Part shown: piece after piece, positions 63,856-64,000 of the stretch
Numbering within the stretch: position 1 is the stretch's first letter
How the letters are laid out: each line of letters begins with the position of its first letter
Origin: Phorcus lineatus
Taxonomy: Eukaryota > Mollusca > Gastropoda > Trochida > Trochidae
NCBI GenBank assembly: GCA_921293015.1
Contig: OV121086.1
Coordinates: forward strand, 42,053,402-42,117,401
Direction: 5' to 3'
Length of the DNA: 64,000 nucleotides
Program-made: the position numbers and the translations under genes
Notes under the pieces: generated by a model
What the model was told of the DNA's origin: nothing
Database searches by the model: none
What the model saw: only the letters and a program-made list of their open reading frames with translations

Positions 63856-64000
63856 GAACACATTGTGATGTACATTTGATGAAAGTTTGGTTTGGAAATA
63901 TGCATTTTTAAGAAAGTTATCGTGCTCGGTACAACATAATGCATATTTTCGACTTAGTCTTTTTCCGCGATTTTGGTCAAAATCGGCTATTTGTAAGTGG
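63856..64000 (+). repeat. Partial final monomer (145 bp), cut by the window edge
   Basis: Copy 308 begins GAACACATTGTG at 63,856 and runs to the last base at monomer position 145 without any change of structure. The array therefore continues beyond the window on this side. The left edge also starts inside the array. Confidence 0.97.

Larger units (their letters stand above)
1..64000 (+). repeat. Satellite array of a 208-bp monomer, about 307.7 copies
   Basis: The whole window is one tandem satellite array. Landmarks such as GAACACATTGTGATG recur every 208 bases from base 1 to the right edge, all in one orientation. I count 307 full copies (1-63,855) and a partial copy. The register slips once, by a single base near 34,445. 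Copies differ from each other mostly by a few substitutions at a limited set of positions, which occur in repeated combinations. That is the mark of a homogenised array evolving by unequal exchange and conversion. Neither array edge is in the window, so the true array is longer. No stretch over 300 bases departs from the repeat, so there are no gene deserts or islands to describe separately. The monomer length is close to one nucleosome plus linker, as in many centromeric and pericentromeric satellites. Location and function are inferred. Confidence 0.99.

Noticed and set aside
1-64000. Hundreds of 66-127-residue open frames, mostly on the minus strand, with recurring protein-like strings such as NHLQIADFDQNRGKRLS
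   Set aside because: They recur every 208 bp because the repeat does. 208 is not a multiple of 3, so frames cannot join across copies. The frames overlap one another and occur on both strands. The differences between copies follow DNA-level HOR patterns with no sign of codon-level constraint, and there is no known domain, promoter or splice context. I do not call any of them genes.
1-64000. CRISPR array
   Set aside because: Repeats are 208 bp, directly adjacent, with no unique spacers and no cas genes. This is a eukaryotic-style satellite.
1-64000. Transposon or retroelement insertion within the array
   Set aside because: The 208-bp register is unbroken except for one base, so no insertion of any size is present. 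I found no terminal repeats or target-site duplications.

Overview
The window is a single, uninterrupted block of satellite DNA. From base 1 to base 64,000 it is one head-to-tail tandem array of a 208-bp monomer: 307 full copies plus a 145-bp partial copy at the right edge. No unique sequence, transposon, RNA gene or credible protein gene interrupts it. All copies lie in the same orientation. The only net length change I can find is one lost A in a short A-run near 34,445, so copy 166 is 207 bp. Copy numbers here use a register in which copy 1 starts at base 1 with GAACAC and positions 1-208 are counted from there. The consensus is about 36% G+C and holds 10 CpGs per copy, against about 6.5 expected from its composition.

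The sequence points to a eukaryotic heterochromatic or pericentromeric array in a genome with little CpG methylation, most likely an insect. Several stretches resemble, from memory, the Drosophila 1.688 (359-bp) satellite family in the same order, so a drosophilid is my best guess. This has not been checked by any search.

The structure lies in combinations of about two dozen diagnostic substitutions, which divide the array into zones built from higher-order repeats (HORs). Zone A (1-10,192) is a mosaic with a divergent monomer class and an 18-monomer-offset duplication. Zone B (10,193-13,312) is a 5-mer HOR in three copies. Zone C (13,313-21,424) mixes 3-, 5- and 9-monomer duplications and contains a 31-bp micro-inversion. 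Zone D (21,425-26,000) is an 11-mer HOR (2,288 bp) in two nearly identical copies. Zone E (26,001-about 49,295) carries a five-monomer cassette seven times and long duplications offset by 42 monomers (about 8.7 kb). Zone F (about 49,296-60,943) has 3-mer and 8-mer tandem duplications and its own 41/42-monomer duplication. Zone G (60,944-64,000) is a 7-mer HOR in two copies plus the partial end copy.

Each monomer carries a dyad at positions 113-130 (CGATTTTG-GT-CAAAATCG). This dyad is a site of unusual change: one 31-bp inversion covers it, four copies have its two central bases replaced by their reverse complement, and two copies have become a perfect palindrome. I see no genes working together here. 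The biology is that of concerted evolution, unequal exchange and possible structural or protein-binding roles of a satellite.
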